Shown here in pieces: positions 40,447 through 52,123 of a stretch of 64,000 bases of DNA. Location: positions 4,169,624 through 4,233,623 of the forward strand of contig NC_087071.1 of the NCBI RefSeq assembly GCF_963678635.1. Reading direction: 5' to 3'. Both the position numbers and the translations under genes were made by a program. The notes beneath the pieces were generated by a model that searched no databases, was not told where the DNA came from, and saw nothing but the letters and a program-made list of their open reading frames with translations. Origin of the DNA: Symsagittifera roscoffensis (Eukaryota > Xenacoelomorpha > Acoela > Convolutidae). Position 1 is the stretch's first letter. Each line of letters begins with the position of its first letter.

Positions 40447-41232
40447 TGCTTATCATACAATTCCATACATCAAGTGTATGGAAAAACGCTTGTCATACAA
40501 CTTTCGTATCATTTCGAAAAATGGTTGAAAAAATATTTAAACTAATTTCTGTGGCTGTTTGATTCTTTCAAAACCGTCTGATAGTGAGAAAATTGAGCTT
40601 TCTTTTAAAAAAAATGCTTATCATACAATTCTCATATATTGTTTAGCATATATTCCCATCTGCTTAGCATTTTTTTATGGGGAGACAAAATCTTTTCGAA
40701 ATTGCGCTAAAGTTTTTTGATTTTTTAACCGCAAATGGAAATTTGTACTCAAACAAGCATTTTCCAAAAAACAACATTTGCATGCAAAATCTAATTGTTT
40801 GTGCGCATAATGTAGTCCTGGATACACTAATATTTATCTTTTTCTTTTTCGCGTAATAAATTTTTTTCAAAAACGCTGAAAACTCTTCTTTTTTGTATGG
40901 CGTGTTTAGGTATGACTTAATCCCTGTTTGATAATTTAAAAATTGAAATTAAAAAAAATTCTCGACAGCTCGAAAACAATTCAGGTCATTTTCTATGCAT
41001 TGTAAATACAAGACCGTCCAACCTTTAGAATTTTGAGTAAGCCAGGTTCTTTGCATGCGGCTACGAACACAACCCAAAATTTTTCAGAAATTATACTTAG
41101 AAAAAACATCAAATTTTTGACGTATGAAAAAGTACTTGTCATGCAATTTTCGTATGTGGAAAAATGCTTGTCATAGAGATTTCATATAATTTTCTGTGCG
41201 TATGAACTTGAATGGTATTGTATGACAAGACG
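40447..41232. repeat. Scattered copies of a ~22-bp motif, TGCTTGTCATACAATTTTCG type
   Basis: Copies begin near 40447, 40488, 40615, 41131 and 41164, with one inverted near 41218. A perfect CCATACA/TGTATGG hairpin (40462-40480) lies between the first two. Confidence 0.55.
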
Positions 41233-41333
41233 TATTTTATATATGAAAATGGTTTGATAAGAAGTTTTGGTCAACCCGGGATTTTTAAAATCACAAAGTC
41301 AATTTCGAAACTTAGAATTTGGGTGTTTTTTAC

Positions 41334-41412
41334 CTGGTTTTCTCGAATTGTGCCCGACAACTATCTTCTTGATGCGACCCAAAGACACAGCTTCAATCTT
41401 GAATTTATCAAC
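41334..41412 (-). CDS. PLAT-domain exon immediately upstream of the gap exon
   Basis: Bounded by GCTTTCAG and GTAAAAAA. The 79-nt exon encodes VDKFKIEAVSLGRIKKIVVG then HNSRKPG. The pattern D.F..EA..LG.I.KI.VGH is the middle of a PLAT domain and leads directly into GDGWYLDS of the next exon, with matching phase. The intron between them (38877-41333) is 2.5 kb. A candidate earlier piece (GKTRHFVPITLEYFDL, near 41730-41775) contains a nearby stop and does not match phase, so I leave it out of the model. Confidence 0.78.
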
Positions 41413-42831
41413 CTGAAAGCAGTTTGTTGAAAAACAAATACTAAATTACGCACTGACAAAAATCGAATTTTGATTGCAACGTTCTCAAATACTGCATCAT
41501 TTTTGTTCCAGGAACGAGATGCATTGAATAATTGACTGACAACTTATGACAAAATCAGACTCGTTCGAATGATCTTAGATTGCGGTTTCCAATTTATGAT
41601 GTAATGACCATCATTTGCCAGCCTTGTTTTGCGTTGGATTATTGTCATAATTTTGCTACAAATTGTTTGAATGTTTCTGTTTTTCACCGAATTAATGAAA
41701 CGCTCACCTACACAGGTCAAAATATTCAAGTGTAATTGGGACAAAATGTCTAGTTTTGCCTTAAGTAAATGTATAATTTTTAAATTCGGAAAAACAAACT
41801 CCATCAAAAAAACTCGTACTAGAATGATGAAAGCATTTCGAACTTTTGAACCAGTTGAAACTTTCAAAAAATTTCTTGTTTCAAAATGAATTTTTTAAAA
41901 GAATTTCTATCTATACAAAAAAATTACCTATTGATCCCAGCTCAACAAGTTCGTTTAATTTTATCAAAACGTGTCAAACATAGTTTGCTCTCAACTTTCA
42001 AAGAAAACTGAGGCCAACCTTTTTTTACTTTGAAAAAAGAGTCGGTATCTTTCCGTTTACTTGCATTAATTTATTTTTTTCGGGCTGTCTAATCGCTATG
42101 TTTCTTGTATATGAAAGATTTAACCCTTTCTTATTTCAGATGAACCAGCGCAGACTTCAGTTTTGGATGTTTTCTGCGCTTAGGTAACGCAATTAAAAAC
42201 ACAACATAGTTCAACAAACTGGATACTATGTTTAAGAAAATTATCCAAAAACAATCAATAAGTTCTTAAAAGTAATTTTTGGGTGGATGATTTGAAAATT
42301 AAGATGTTATATAAAAGCTTACAAAAATCATAAAGCCAAAACTTCTACTTTTCATCGCTGCTGAGAATTTTATTTCATACGTTGAACCGCTTTTGTCGTG
42401 TTTTGTAAATAGTTTTAGGTGTTTTTGATAAATATATCAGATGTTTTTATTGTCTTATTTTAAGCTCATTTTTTAGTTGATATCATCGTTGAAGTAAAGT
42501 CATTCCGTCACCTAATCTTGTTCATTTTTCATGCATAGCTTTAGCAAAATATATTGTAATATCTTAACTATGTTCTTAAAATGCCATTTTGGGTGAATTA
42601 CATGGCGTAGCAAAAAATGTATTTTCATTTTGCTTTAAACAGTAGCTGAGTAGTATTTATCTCAAGAAGCCTTCTTTCATGTTTTTTAGCTTTTGATTTG
42701 ACTAATTTTTGCAGGTATTTTTATTTGATTGTTTGAGCTTAGATTGAACCAAGAAAAAGTTATACACTTTTTTTGCAAGTCAGCGATTCATATCATTCAT
42801 TCAAACAACTTTTCTTTTTTATTCATCTAAA
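41413..42831. other. Spacer between the PLAT gene and paralogue 1
   Basis: No gene assigned. The minus-strand frame 41544-41867 (107 codons) is hydrophobic and basic without recognisable features. Confidence 0.35.
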
Positions 42832-43310
42832 ATGATCGAACATATTCAAGTTAAATTGTTCACTCTACATCGTCCGCTCAAGGGCAACCCAATTACTAGT
42901 GTTGGTCCAAGATTCACAACGCATTGGGCTTTACTAATTGAATATTACGAAAACCAGGAACTAGATTGCGAAGAAATTGTCGAAGGTTTTCGAGTTCTTG
43001 AACTCGATAACTCTTGTTCTGTTGCAATCCTAGAAGTTCGTCAGGCACCCTACGGAATCAAAAAGAAGAAAGAATTTGAATCGAAACCAGGCCAAAGTCG
43101 AATTGCATTGCAAAACATTGAGGAGTTTCTTTTTTACCAAGACAATGTTTTGTTTCCAGGTTTTGTGAAAATTATAACAAGAAAAAGAAGGTTTACAATT
43201 TAATTGAAAACAATTGCCAGACAATAGTCAAAGAGTTTCTTGCAAAAGCTGGTATTGACACTTCGTTAGTCCCAGAAACTGTGCAAGAGGCTGCAAAAAA
43301 TGCCAAAAAG
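42832..43310 (+). pseudogene. Paralogue 1, exon 1: LRAT/NlpC-like N-terminal half with a reading-frame break
   Basis: From ATG 42832 the frame reads IQVKLFTLHRPL, then THWALLIEYYENQELDCEEI, then APYGIKKKKEFESKPGQSRI, closely matching exon 1 of paralogue 2 (58189). That frame stops at 43201. The homologous continuation (YNLIENNCQTIVKEFLAKAG) is in another frame, offset near 43140-43160 where the two genes differ by small insertions and deletions. The total length to the donor AAG/GTTCGA at 43311 is 479 nt, not a multiple of three, while paralogue 2 has 456. A tiny unannotated intron is the alternative, since TTTGTTTCCAG at the break resembles an acceptor. H in THWAL and C in NNCQT are placed as in LRAT/NlpC-type thiol hydrolases. 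Confidence 0.65.
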
Positions 43311-44648
43311 GTTCGATCGTTTGGTTTGACGTTTTCTTTACTTTTCTTTCAGAAGTTTTCTCCTCAGCGTGATCTTAACTGAAAGTACCAAAATCATGAA
43401 AGATTTCAACTATCGTTTTTTTTTGCTTACAGCAACAAGGTTTTATACCTTTACATCACGTCTAAAGCTACAAAATTTTTATATTTAAACCCAGGTTGAC
43501 CACAAAATAATCAAAATTGAAATTGCAATCAGCTTTTCACAAAAAAATGGTTCACATCTCTGCTAAAAAACTAGTTTTGTAAAGATAGATTTTAGCGCAA
43601 TTTTTTGTAAGCTTGCAGTTTTTTTATTTTTTATTGCAAATTTTAAAAAATTCAGCAATGAGTTTCCATTTATTTTACACAGCAGTTTTAAGCTGAAAAA
43701 AAATGCAAAAAGAATGAAGCCTACTAATATCCAAAATTAAAAGCAATAGGCACATTTGCAAATATGATAAGATGTTCAGTTAATTCTTTGCAGATATATA
43801 TTAAATTATCAGATTTTAACAGGGCTATAAAGTGAGAAAAGCTAGTAAACAAAAAACGCCCAAAAATATATACAGTAGAGTATTATTCATTAACTTCAAC
43901 CAAAAACAGGTAAATGAAAGTTTATTTAGCAATTGTTTTATTGCGTTCTGAAATTATTTCTGGAATTAAGTCTGGTGTTGAAATACTTTTTGATTAAGCT
44001 ACTGATCATGATTTTCAATATCTAAACGATATCTAATTAAAGTTTAAATTTTTTCATTAAAATAAAAAAAAAGAAACAATTTAATGTTTTGAGGTACTGT
44101 TACTTTCCAAAGGGTGTAACTTCCTGAAGGTTTCAATTGTCCTCCTACTGTTTGAAGTGGTTTTGTAATGAATAAAAAATAAAATTTTGAAATGAACTTA
44201 ACTTCCAAAGCGCAAAACAATTCGGAAACAAAAACAGAAAATTTTTGCCCCTCCTCCCTTTCCAAAAGCTATAAAAGCTGCAAACGATATAAATTTTTGT
44301 GAACATGATTTCTTCGCGGCATATGTCTGGTAAATTATCTTAGGCCATATTCATTAGTCTTCATAATCAGCGCGTTTTACAAGCTCCTCAATTGAAACCA
44401 AAAAAATGAGCTCCAAAGATATTGAAAATTGAACGGTCGATATAATCTTAGAATGTGGCCCTCTGTTTTATACTTTGCAGAGATCAAACCCAGAAGATAG
44501 TCGTTTCAGTTAATACCATTAATGAAATAGCCAAGTTCAGAGAACTATTCAACAATTTTTCTTACCAAACAAGATTCTGTAGTTATTTCGGTTTTGTTCG
44601 CAAAAAACTGTTTTTATGAGAAAACGTTCAACGTTCAAGCTGTTTCAG
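43311..44648 (+). other. Intron of paralogue 1
   Basis: A 1.34-kb intron between AAG/GT and TTTCAG/G, of similar length to the 1.39-kb intron at the same position in paralogue 2. Sequence otherwise unremarkable. Confidence 0.65.
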
Positions 44649-45380
44649 GATTCAGTGAAAATAAGTTATCATAGATGCAGTGAGATTATTTGCGAAAGGT
44701 TATTTTCACAAATCAGTCTTCAGATCTTTGGAGAAATTTTGAGCGATGGATTGAAAGGACAAATTAAAACCAGCAATGATGAAATTACCAAAATACTGAT
44801 GTGGCTCCTGAGCGACGAGACTAGGAGAAAGACAATTGTTGCAAAGTTAGAAGAAAGTATGACTGATGTTACTTCTTTTTGGCGTTTATTTGAAATTCCT
44901 GTCGAAATCATTGTCCATGAAGTTTGCAAGCTATTGGGATGTGACAAAAAGTTCGCTGCCGCGGTCGGAAAGTTATCATCGCTTGCTTGCAAAGCAGGCT
45001 ACGAATTTTCGATATCGGGACCTTATGGCTCATTGCTGTCTGTCGTTTGGTGGATTGGAGGGGAATTTGCTGCGATGTTGATAAACAATTTGCTTGCATG
45101 GACGCTCAGAGGTAATCACGGAGATCAGACAAAAACATGGCTGAAACGAATCGAATTGAATACGAAAAACATGTTTCTTGTTGTTAGGAACTACATAATA
45201 ATGTGCAAGCGTTCTGAGGATAATTTTTCTGTTTCAATAGAAGAAACGTCAGTAAATCTTCTTACATCTAATGACACTGATCGACCCATTGAACGCGTCC
45301 AATCGACTGATGCATTGACCGTGGTTGACTCGGATAACGACCCTCCAAGCTCGACCCACGCTTCAAACTCGGTCAACTGA
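44649..45380 (+). CDS. Paralogue 1, exon 2: helical C-terminal half
   Basis: It opens after GCTGTTTCAG with DSVKISYHRCSE and runs 243 codons to TGA. Shared with paralogue 2 are FWRLFEIPVEIIVHE, DKKFAAAVGKLSS and the glycine-bracketed hydrophobic stretch GPYGSLLSVVWWIGGEFAAM then LINNLL, which could be a membrane-associated hairpin. The last ~60 residues (TDRPIERVQSTDALTVVDSD...) are unique to this copy and look disordered. An AATAAA lies at 45733-45738, 350 bp downstream. Function unknown. The frame itself is intact even though exon 1 looks broken. Confidence 0.65.
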   Translation, partial: DSVKISYHRCSEIICERLFSQISLQIFGEILSDGLKGQIKTSNDEITKILMWLLSDETRRKTIVAKLEESMTDVTSFWRLFEIPVEIIVHEVCKLLGCDKKFAAAVGKLSSLACKAGYEFSISGPYGSLLSVVWWIGGEFAAMLINNLLAWTLRGNHGDQTKTWLKRIELNTKNMFLVVRNYIIMCKRSEDNFSVSIEETSVNLLTSNDTDRPIERVQSTDALTVVDSDNDPPSSTHASNSVN

Positions 45381-48300
45381 TGAATCGACCTTAGTCGTCT
45401 CGGATTTTGATACTGCATTGTAACTTTGGTCAAATCTTTGGGAAAACTCCGCCGAGTAGTTTCAGTGACTTATCGTTTCAACTCAAAGATTATAAAAACG
45501 ACTACTTTTGACTCATTTTACTGTACATCTTTCAATCATTCAGACTTAAAAGTGAGATAAAATTTAGATAAAAAGTTCACTTCTTTCCTGATACTTTTTA
45601 AAGTAAGTTTTTTTGCAATTATCTCAAATTTGAACTTTTTTGTTTTATGAAATCAGCCTAGGATTTTGATTCTCAATCAAACATCTTCAGTTGATATCAT
45701 CTGGGATGCTCATTCATTTGCTCTACTTGATTAATAAAACGTAATTCATGATTGAACCTTTCTCCGACCGTAACAAAAACGCCAAACAAAAGTTCACCAA
45801 TCTTAAGACGTCAAATTACAGATCAAAAGCGCCAAAACAAAATTTTAACAGAGAAGAATCAAAATTATTCTTAAAGTTATGATAAATGAAAGATTCTTGT
45901 TCTACTTTAGGAAAACGTGAAAAAACTTTTTTATGGAATTTCTTTTCTTTGATTTTAAAAACTTGAGTTTTTTCAAATTCTTTTTTCAGCTAATCCAAAT
46001 GATACAAAACACGCTTAAAGTTTGTTTAGAATTAGGAACACGTGCATTGACGATACCTTTGCTTTTAACAGAACTGTAACTCAGCAAAATCAAATTTAGT
46101 TTTAAACCTGTTTGGATATTCGAAATTTTGCAAAACTCATTCACAGCCTTCAGTTTCCGTAATCAAAACAACCATAAAAAAAGGGAAGCGTCCATACAAA
46201 AAAAAACTAATTCCCAAGCCAATTTTGCCAAGAATTATTTTTCAATTCTTTTGCCGCTTCTAATTCCATTTTGTCAGCTTGAGCAATAAAAACAGGTTAA
46301 TTTCTTTTTTTTTCCAATTTTTCTGTTTTATACTTTATAAAAAATGAAAGATCGCCGAGTCTTGGTTTTAGTGTCTGAGAAATTCAGATATGAAATTGTA
46401 TAAAAGAGTCAAATCGTATGAAGTTTCCAATTTCTAGTTTCTTTTCTTTCTTTTTTCAAACCAATTTCGATATTTCTTGTCTTTTGGATAAATAAATTAC
46501 TCAAGCAATTGAAGCGTGAATGAACAAAACGTAAACAAAAAGAAAGATATATTTACTTTATTAGAACTGTTGAACTTTTCGTTGCTTCCGCCTAAATTTT
46601 TTGTTTCAGCCTAAAAAATCAATGGCCAGACTTCAGTTTGATTTGGTTTTTGACAAAAGAGCAAATTCATTGGTCTTTATTATCAGCTAAATCATTTTTT
46701 TACACTTCTTTTCAAAATAAGGCTAATTTTTCCAGCAAAACTGTTTTCTTCCCATATTTTTCACTCTGAGGCAATCTTTGTCTGATAATGGTGCAAAAAC
46801 CGAATCAAAAGAAGTTCTGGCTAATGAAAATTGCGCAAGTAGAGAGATAGATTGCAATGAAAATCAGTCACGAAAATCACGGAAAAAAACCAAAACATTC
46901 TAAAAAATGTCTTGCAGAAATACGATGCGTTAGAGGGATAACTTATCTTCCAATCATTCTGAAATTTCATAAGCTGCAAAAAATGCCTGAAAGCTCGTTG
47001 ACCACAATTGTCAGACAGTGGTGAAAAATTCTCGCGACTGCTGGCTTCGTGATTTTGTTTGTCCAGCAACTGCAGAAGATGCTGCAAAATAAGTTTCCAA
47101 CACAAGATTTGATAATTGTATTCACAATTGGTTGATCAAATAAGGCATGATCGTATGTCGAAAAGTGAAACACTGTATAGAAAAAAAAAACAATTATTTC
47201 TACTATAAAAGCAATCTACTATAAAAGCAATTTTAGCTGCTGTACAGGTACTTGATGAGTGAAAAAAATTCAGCAAATTATTGAATCTGTACCTCGAGTC
47301 ACAAAAAATTTTGCCCTGAGCCTAACAGCATTGAAACTCATTTTAAAAAGGGCAGATCATACTAAAAAAGACTAAAATACGAGATTTTTAACACAAGTCT
47401 CTTTCATGTTTCTGAAATCAGCACATAAGGCAACTCTCCTTCAAATACATTGAATCTCCTTCAGCAAATTCTCTTTTCCCCGAGTTTCTTTTGAGTCATG
47501 AAAGCAAAAAAATATTGCTTCATTTTCAATGATAATATACCTGACAAGACCTGGAACGAAGTCTGGGGGCGTTCAAGAGTGTCAAAACACAAGTACAAAC
47601 TTGTTGACAAGAACTCCAAACTCAATTGAAACTGGTTGGCCAATCATTCACTTTAAAATATTTAACCAAGTCAAAGTTACGCTCATTTTGGAGACTAAAA
47701 GACTAATCAAACAAAGCTTTTACCTTTTCGCAATTACTCTCTCCTTTTCTTAGCAAATCAAGTAAGATTTGCGACGGTTTTATCAAAAAAACGGATACTA
47801 CAATTTGGAAATTGCCGGCTAACGCGATAAAAAGAACAAAACCACAATGTTTTTCACTTCTGTGTCGAACCAAAAAATCCAAAATTGACAAAAGTTTATG
47901 CAAAAAAAACCACAACTAAAACAAATACCCTGTGCGCTCAAACTGTTTTTGGGCTTTTTTGAGATCCAGGGTAAAATCAGCAAAAAAACGACGCATTCGG
48001 AGCAATTGTTATGTCGTCAACGCTTTTCATCAAAAAGACAGTATTTTCATGGAAACGACAAGAGTTGAAGAAGAGTGAGTAGAAGTGGGAGAGGGTGGTT
48101 AGAGACCCTCACGATTTAAGATAGGGAATAGAGCATCCGGTTTTCGAGCTACGTATTAAGAAAGGGAGTAGAGTTCCTATGTATTAAGATAAGGAAAATG
48201 TTTCTTAATGTTATAAGATAGAGAATGGTAAGGTTTCAGTGTGATGGTAAGTTTCCGAAAGTTTTCTCGACGCCTGATTTTACCATGCTTCAAAAAACTG

Positions 48301-50264
48301 TATAGGTTTTGCGATATAATTGTAAAGGACATTCAATATATTAAGATCAGTTTTGCCATAATACGAGGTTTGAATTGGCAAGATTGGCAAAATTTTTGGA
48401 ACTCAATTTTGCTCTATTTGCGTTTTTTAGCTAGCTCCTACAATTCGTGATATGTAAAGGCTATCTTCTTTTAAAAAAATTTTGGTATGGAACGTTTCAA
48501 ATGGTAACATTTAGAAATTTTTTTAAAAAATTTTTAAGAATTTACCTGCAAATACATTTTTTGTCTTGAAAAACCTTTCTATTTGAAAAATCGAAAAAAC
48601 GATATTTTGGTTGGCAAGTCTCAGATGGTAGGTTTCGACAGAAAGTAAGTTTCGATTTAGAGTAAAGAATCATAAACTAATATATCACAGAAAAAAAATT
48701 TTTTAGTCTCTTAAAAAATCTATTTCATCTGATTTGTATTAAGTAGGGGATAGAGAGAGGATTGACGAGATGGGATTATCTTTGACAGGTTACTTATTCC
48801 GCTCCACGGGATATCAGGAGAAATTGAAAACCTTCTCACGGTTGATTACTTTTATATCCCACTTAACCTTTTTTCTCCAGGTTATCCAGCTCCATTATAC
48901 TTATAAACTTTATTACTTACTTCATTTTTTCACATGATTATTTTACGATCATATGACAGATGCATAATAACATTTTCACACGGGGTTAACGAAGCGTGAA
49001 TTGCTTTCTTGGGAGATTGAAATTCAAATTATTATAAAAATTTGAAATAGACCCAATCAAAACTGCTTGGACTTTTCATTGGAACTATGATATAAATATG
49101 CAAAAAATTTAAACTTTCTACCAATCAGATGTTTTTATCCAGTTCTCATCTGTACCTCAACCTTTGTTCTGTCATATTTCTTGCTACGATTGGTTTCACT
49201 TCTTTTTAATCACTTTGTCTTTAATCTTTTTAAAATTCTTTAAAGTTTCTGAAACTTCCAAAGAATCATCATCCAAATTTGCCAATTACTCTGCACCGGT
49301 AAAAGTTCACACAGAGAAAGTTATGTTATCATAATAATTTTTGTGTCTGATTTTTTTTTAATGTGATAATATTTCTATCACTCTCAGAGTAAGCTTTTAA
49401 GACTACTATACAATTTACTAGAAGTTGGTTCCTTTTTTTGTAAATTCATCTATTCTAACGTTAATTCTTTCAATTGGAGGACTACAACATCCATATTCCA
49501 TTCATCATTTTCCGATTATTTCACAGAAAAAATAGTTGTTAAGATTCTTCTTTAAAAAGTTTTATAGAGTTCAATTACATAAATAAATAAACATGTCACT
49601 GCATCTTATATCAAATAGTCTGCAAAAACTTACACTTACAAACAAAAAATGCACTTCTACATAAAATTACTGATAAAATTCAAAACATGCACATCATGAA
49701 AGTGGCTCAAGTTTCTCTGGTAGAACTTAAAAAGAAGAAATGCTATGGGCTGGTTAATAATTGCAAAAGATTATTTTGTTAATTGAGGTATTTCATCAGA
49801 AAAGTAAGATTACATACACTTGAACCTGAGCTCTAGAAATTTTTCGATATTTTGCAAAAGTAAAAATTATTCATTTTTGCCAATTTTAACTGATCTACAT
49901 CTAAAAACAGAGAATTGTTTCATAGTGCAATTTAGGATGAAAAATATAATTAATGGCTGACACGCATTTAGGTATTGAATCAACAAAGTCCCTTACACAA
50001 GTCCTATTTAGTGGACAAAAGCTATTGAACACTCTTTGTTGAAAGAGTGTCTGGGGTTTTCAATTAAACAGCACTCATTGTCTATTTTTTCTGCAGTTTT
50101 AGCTCTGAAGAAAAACAAAGTAGATAATACAGAGATAGTAACGATGGAAAGTCCAAAAAAGTTAAAATATTTTTATAGGAACATGAAAACTCAAAAAATT
50201 AAAACACTTTTAGCGACTGTTCCGGATTGTTCAAATCAAATGTTTGATAGTCTTTTTCCCAAGA
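45381..50264. other. Repeat-rich AT DNA between paralogue 1 and the Polinton relic
   Basis: No gene recognised in 4.9 kb. Short frames on both strands around 46820-47915 lack motifs. A degenerate ~32-bp repeat occurs at 48110-48240. Confidence 0.4.
48110..48240 (+). repeat. Degenerate ~32-bp tandem repeat
   Basis: TATTAAGATAGGGAATAGAG-like units recur four times in about 130 bp, and once more near 48737. Confidence 0.5.
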
Positions 50265-50399
50265 CTATCCCTTCCGTTTCGTGCTCAAGGGAAATTGGAA
50301 AAATAATAGTACTCTAAAGTTTTCTCCACCAAGTTCTGGATAATGCAACTGTTCAGATGCATCCTGTAGTAAAGTCAATTCAAAAATAAAATAGAGTGA

Positions 50400-50802
50400 T
50401 TTCGAAAATCTTCGTTGAAATGTATTGCTTTGATTGTTGTAACATAGGGGCGACAAAGACAAGTTGCATCAAAAAAAATAATTGTTCTTCGACTCGAATA
50501 ATTCTAAGCTATCTCATGTGTAAGCTTCGAAATTTTTCATTCATGGCTACCACTATGTCAAGAATACTCGGATACAATCCAGGTTCAATATGCATCGGTT
50601 GAATCAGTAGCGTTCTAGTACGATGAAGGGTATGAAATTTCTGCAATAACAGCCTCCCATTCTCCCTTAAGACGTGTTTTTCCGGTAGAAAAATTTTCAA
50701 AGAACTAAGACATTTATTCGGATAACAATTAAAAAATGCATTAGAAACTAGCTCAACAGCAAAAGAATCCATGAAAACTGATCGATAGAAAATTGTTTTC
50801 AA
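50400..50802 (-). pseudogene. Polinton capsid-associated protein (F54H12.2-like), N-terminal part
   Basis: Reads MDSFAVELVSNAFFNCYPNK then CLSSLKIFLPE at its start, and IQPMHIEPGLYPSILDIVVA then MNEKF further on. The VELVSNA...FLPE opening and PGLYPSI..IV.AMN motif are characteristic of the large Polinton protein found next to the integrase. The middle is frameshifted and the rest fades below 50400. The role in virion structure is inferred from the family. Confidence 0.65.
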
Positions 50803-51620
50803 AAATGATTGACTTTTAATCTTAAAAATTTTTCAGCTCTTTTTCTCATAACACTTTCCAAGAATTTGTTCTTTTTCGAGAAATTTGATGAAGTTTGTAG
50901 TAGGTTTTTTGTAGATAAGTCCGAAATTTCAAAAAGGTCATCTGTAAACTGTGGCTTGTATCCTTTTCGAAACGGAAGATCTTTTTTCGAAATTCCCACT
51001 CTAACCCCAATTTTGAATTTTGGTTCAATTTATTTCATTTACGATTTGTCATGCAGAATTGATTCAAAAATTTAATATTTTTCCTATTTCTTGGAGATTT
51101 TCCAGTAAATCGATTTTTACGACAGTTCAATTTAGAAACAAATTGCTGCAATTTGGGAACAATTTTTCACCAAGATCTTCAATGTAACGATATATTATAT
51201 GTTTTAAAGACTGAATTGCTCTCTCTGCAATTGGGGGTTTTGTTTCACTCATTGAGTGAACGTTATTGTCTTCATCCTCGCAAGTTTTTTTTGAAATTCC
51301 CCATATTCTGTTCCTTTATCAACCCAAAAATTTTCAGGAGTGTTTTTTGAGAAACAATTTTTTGAAAGATTGTAAAGTGTCTTTGGCATACATTGTTTTC
51401 AGTGTTTGAACTCTGGCAAATCTCCAAAAAATATCCACAGCAACTAATAAATAGTTGACTCCAATGTTTTGACTTGCTAACTTGTCTACAAAAGCCAAGT
51501 CCGTACATCTGATTTCAATATGATCTTCAAAAAAAGTTTGAAGTCTTCGGAAACGTCTGATTGGTGGTCCAAGTTTTGTATACGATGTCTTGGTTTGTAG
51601 GAAATGTTCTACTTCCTTTT
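50800..51620 (-). pseudogene. Polinton integrase, decayed
   Basis: The minus strand shows FLQTKTSYTKLGPPIRRFRR, CTDLAFVDKLASQNIGVNYL and LVAVDIFWRFARVQTLKTMY, then after a stop and frame change WVDKGTEYG, and further on AERAIQSLKHIIYRYIEDLG. D, D and E catalytic positions of a retroviral-type integrase are all visible. The C-terminal segment ISKKDLPFRKGYKPQFTDDL then FEISDLSTKN is the SH3/chromo-like end typical of Maverick integrases. It carries one clear in-frame stop and two frame shifts. Confidence 0.85.
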
Positions 51621-52123
51621 TTGATTAACCATTTGATTTACTCAAGTTTTGAATAGCTTTACAACGCAGCTCTACCCCTAGAATACAATATGTTTTGTCT
51701 TACTTTTTCAGATTTTGAAAGGGATATAAGTCCATCTGGCATTCTTCTGCTTTGGCATTCTTGTTGATAACAAGTTTAGGTGGAAGTTGAGTTGCTTCAA
51801 AACTAGTACAAAAAATATTTGGAAAATCGGTGTTTTTTCGCTTAAGTGCACACCTAAAGTCTACAAAAGATTTTTTTTTATCTGGACTATCTAATATGAT
51901 GTTGTCTGACTGAGTGAGTTTAATTCTAGAAGAAATCAAAATTGAATCAATAAGGTGCTTTTTTGCTGCTTATTTTCAATCTCGCATTTACAGCGCTGTC
52001 AATAGTGTCAAACGTTTTGGTACAATCTCATCTTTCTTGTACTTTTGTTCCAACTTTTGTTTTCTCGGAATTGTACTTTATGACTGATAAACTCAGTACG
52101 GATTTAAAACAAACTGTTCCAGT

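Larger units (their letters stand above)
38877..41333 (-). other. Intron of the PLAT-domain gene
   Basis: A 2.5-kb intron containing a tRNA-like sequence (40085-40154) and a cluster of short TTGTCATACAATTTTCGTAT-type repeats. Confidence 0.6.

Noticed and set aside
41544-41867. 107-codon minus-strand frame as an upstream PLAT exon
   Set aside because: PLAT-like phrases fall in a different frame with a stop, and no donor gives the phase needed to join the exon at 41412.
46821-47173. Overlapping frames near 47 kb considered as a transposase remnant
   Set aside because: No catalytic motif or homologous phrase could be recognised on either strand.
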